From Thermodesulfovibrionia bacterium (GTDB taxonomy: Bacteria; Nitrospirota; Thermodesulfovibrionia; UBA6902): DNA of 6,978 nucleotides. The translations under genes and the position numbers were made by a program. The notes below the pieces were generated by a model. That model was not told where the DNA came from, did not search any database, and saw only the letters and a program-made list of their open reading frames with translations. The stretch covers positions 1-6,978 of the forward strand of contig CAMYJJ010000155.1 of the NCBI GenBank assembly GCA_947258735.1, written 5' to 3'. Below are positions 5,718 to 6,978 of the stretch, piece by piece; positions within the stretch are counted from its first letter, which is position 1, and each line of letters starts with the position of its first letter.

Positions 5718-6978
5718 ATGGAAATAGAAATGGATAACCTTGAAAAATTGTACGCTGACACATTCAAAGGACTGAAGACCGGAGCAATTACCACAGGAAA
5801 GGTGATACAGGTCAAGTCAGATGGTGTGATAGTAGATGTGGGATCAAAATGTGAGGGATTTGTTCCTTTGCACGAGCTGGATGAAACTGAACTTGCACAA
5901 TTGACACCCGGCGATGAAGTCGAAGTCTATGTAGTAAAACTCAGTGATTCGGACGGATTTGTCAAACTGTCACGGCAAAAGGCTGAAGGCGCAAAGACAT
6001 GGGACATGCTTGATGAGGCATTCAAGGACAACAGTCCGGTTGACGGAAAGATTACCGGAAAAGTTAAAGGCGGCATGACAGTCGACATTGGAGGAATAAG
6101 CGCTTTTCTTCCCGGATCGCAGATAGATCTGAAGGCCCCGAAAAACACAGATAGCCTTATTGGACAGACATTTACCTTCAGGGTGCTGAACCTCAACCAT
6201 AAAGGATCGAATGTCATCATATCCAGACGTGTCATTCTGGAAGAGGAACGCAACAAACTGAGAGAAGAGACACTTAAAACGTTGAAAGAAGGAACTACGG
6301 TAAAAGGCATTGTCAAGAACCTTACCGATTACGGTGCGTTTATTGACCTGGGAGGAATAGACGGTCTGCTGCATATTTCTGATATGTCATGGGGAAGGAT
6401 CAGCCATCCGGGTGAGCTTTTCAGTATCGGTGACACTGTGGAGGTTGTCATTCTTACCTTCGATCTGGAGAACGAAAAAGTCACCCTCGGATATAAACAG
6501 AAAAAAGAAGACCCGTGGGCAACCGCTCAGGACAAGTATCCTCCGGGACAAAAAGTAATTGGTAAGATAATCACCATCACTGATTACGGCATTTTTATCG
6601 AGCTCGAAGAAGGGGTTGAAGGTCTTATTCATGTGAGCGAACTGGACTGGGTAGAAAAATCAATTAAACCATCCAAGTTTTTCTCTATCGGGGACAAAGT
6701 CGAGGCTGCTGTGCTCAAGGTGAGCAAAGATGAAAAGAGAATATCCCTGAGCATAAAGCAGTTGAAGCCAAACCCCTGGAACACGGTAAAGGACAGGTAT
6801 GAAATAGGCCAGAAGATAACGGGGAAAGTAAAAAGCTTTGCTGAATTCGGCGCCTTTATCGCACTTGATGAAGGGGTTGATGCCCTGCTTCATATTTCTG
6901 ATATGTCATGGGTAAAGAGAATCAGACATCCTTCCGACGTTTTAAGCAAAAACCAGGAAATTGAGGTTGTTGTTCTTA
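5718..6978 (+). CDS. rpsA: 30S ribosomal protein S1 (3' end outside window)
   Basis: S1 binds mRNA on the 30S subunit and helps initiate translation of structured or weak-Shine-Dalgarno messages. The frame is open from ATG 5718 to the window end, giving 420 residues without a stop. OB-fold S1 domains lie at about 20-87, 107-172, 192-260, 277-347 and 364 to the end. Domains 3 to 5 show the typical pattern of GxVxxxxDYGAFIDL, GLLHISDMSW and a closing KVTLGYKQ or RISLSIKQ, while domains 1 and 2 are more divergent, as in bacterial S1 (ribosome-binding part). The start of domain 5 repeats domain 3 closely (LLHISDMSW in both). Family members usually have six domains and about 550-580 residues, so the rest of domain 5 and probably a sixth are missing. 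ATG 5730 is an alternative start. It probably has its own promoter. Confidence 0.95.
   Translation, partial: MEIEMDNLEKLYADTFKGLKTGAITTGKVIQVKSDGVIVDVGSKCEGFVPLHELDETELAQLTPGDEVEVYVVKLSDSDGFVKLSRQKAEGAKTWDMLDEAFKDNSPVDGKITGKVKGGMTVDIGGISAFLPGSQIDLKAPKNTDSLIGQTFTFRVLNLNHKGSNVIISRRVILEEERNKLREETLKTLKEGTTVKGIVKNLTDYGAFIDLGGIDGLLHISDMSWGRISHPGELFSIGDTVEVVILTFDLENEKVTLGYKQKKEDPWATAQDKYPPGQKVIGKIITITDYGIFIELEEGVEGLIHVSELDWVEKSIKPSKFFSIGDKVEAAVLKVSKDEKRISLSIKQLKPNPWNTVKDRYEIGQKITGKVKSFAEFGAFIALDEGVDALLHISDMSWVKRIRHPSDVLSKNQEIEVVVL

Noticed and set aside
5927..6893. Several minus-strand open frames opposite rpsA
   Set aside because: They lie opposite the intact S1 coding sequence and recur in step with its repeated domains; they are antisense shadows.
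1..6978. CRISPR array, tRNA, rRNA, prophage, toxin-antitoxin or defence genes
   Set aside because: I found no repeat-spacer pattern, RNA gene or accessory gene family; all coding sequence is accounted for by seven housekeeping genes.

Overview
This window carries the distal part of an aromatic amino acid biosynthesis cluster followed by cmk, an acyltransferase gene and the start of rpsA, all on the + strand. The order is pheA (3' end only), hisC, tyrA, aroA, cmk, plsC-like, rpsA (5' part only). Such a run of shikimate-end genes leading into cmk and rpsA is familiar from Desulfobacterota (Geobacter-like) and Nitrospirota genomes. With the moderate base composition and the palindromic repeats in the spacers, an uncultured member of one of these groups is my best guess. 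This is an inference from gene order and protein style; no rRNA or other decisive marker is present.

Layout: 1-305 is the end of prephenate dehydratase (TRF motif and ACT domain). 306-433 is a spacer holding a repeat with a 9-nt period. 434-1510 is a HisC-type aminotransferase. 1511-1757 is a spacer with a GC-rich palindromic repeat and a 12-bp palindrome. 1758-2612 is prephenate dehydrogenase. 2599-3888 is EPSP synthase, overlapping tyrA by 14 nt and starting at TTG. 3889-4090 is a spacer with a double-hairpin inverted repeat. 4091-4735 is cytidylate kinase. 4758-5393 is a 1-acylglycerol-3-phosphate acyltransferase family protein. 5394-5717 is an AT-rich spacer that probably carries the rpsA promoter and a structured leader. 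5718 to the window end is ribosomal protein S1, with four complete S1 domains and part of a fifth.

Functionally, aroA makes EPSP on the way to chorismate. PheA and TyrA are the two branch enzymes that use prephenate. The HisC-type aminotransferase between them can plausibly do the final transamination to Phe and Tyr, besides or instead of the histidine pathway step. cmk, plsC and rpsA are housekeeping genes for nucleotide metabolism, phospholipid synthesis and translation.

I see no novel gene system here: all seven genes belong to well-known families. The notable material is non-coding. Three spacers within the cluster each hold a different palindromic repeat. The one before cmk is two small hairpins in inverted orientation whose differences from each other are exactly compensated, a REPIN-like design. 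The rpsA leader combines a possible promoter, a hairpin with a U-tract and an unusually distant Shine-Dalgarno sequence.
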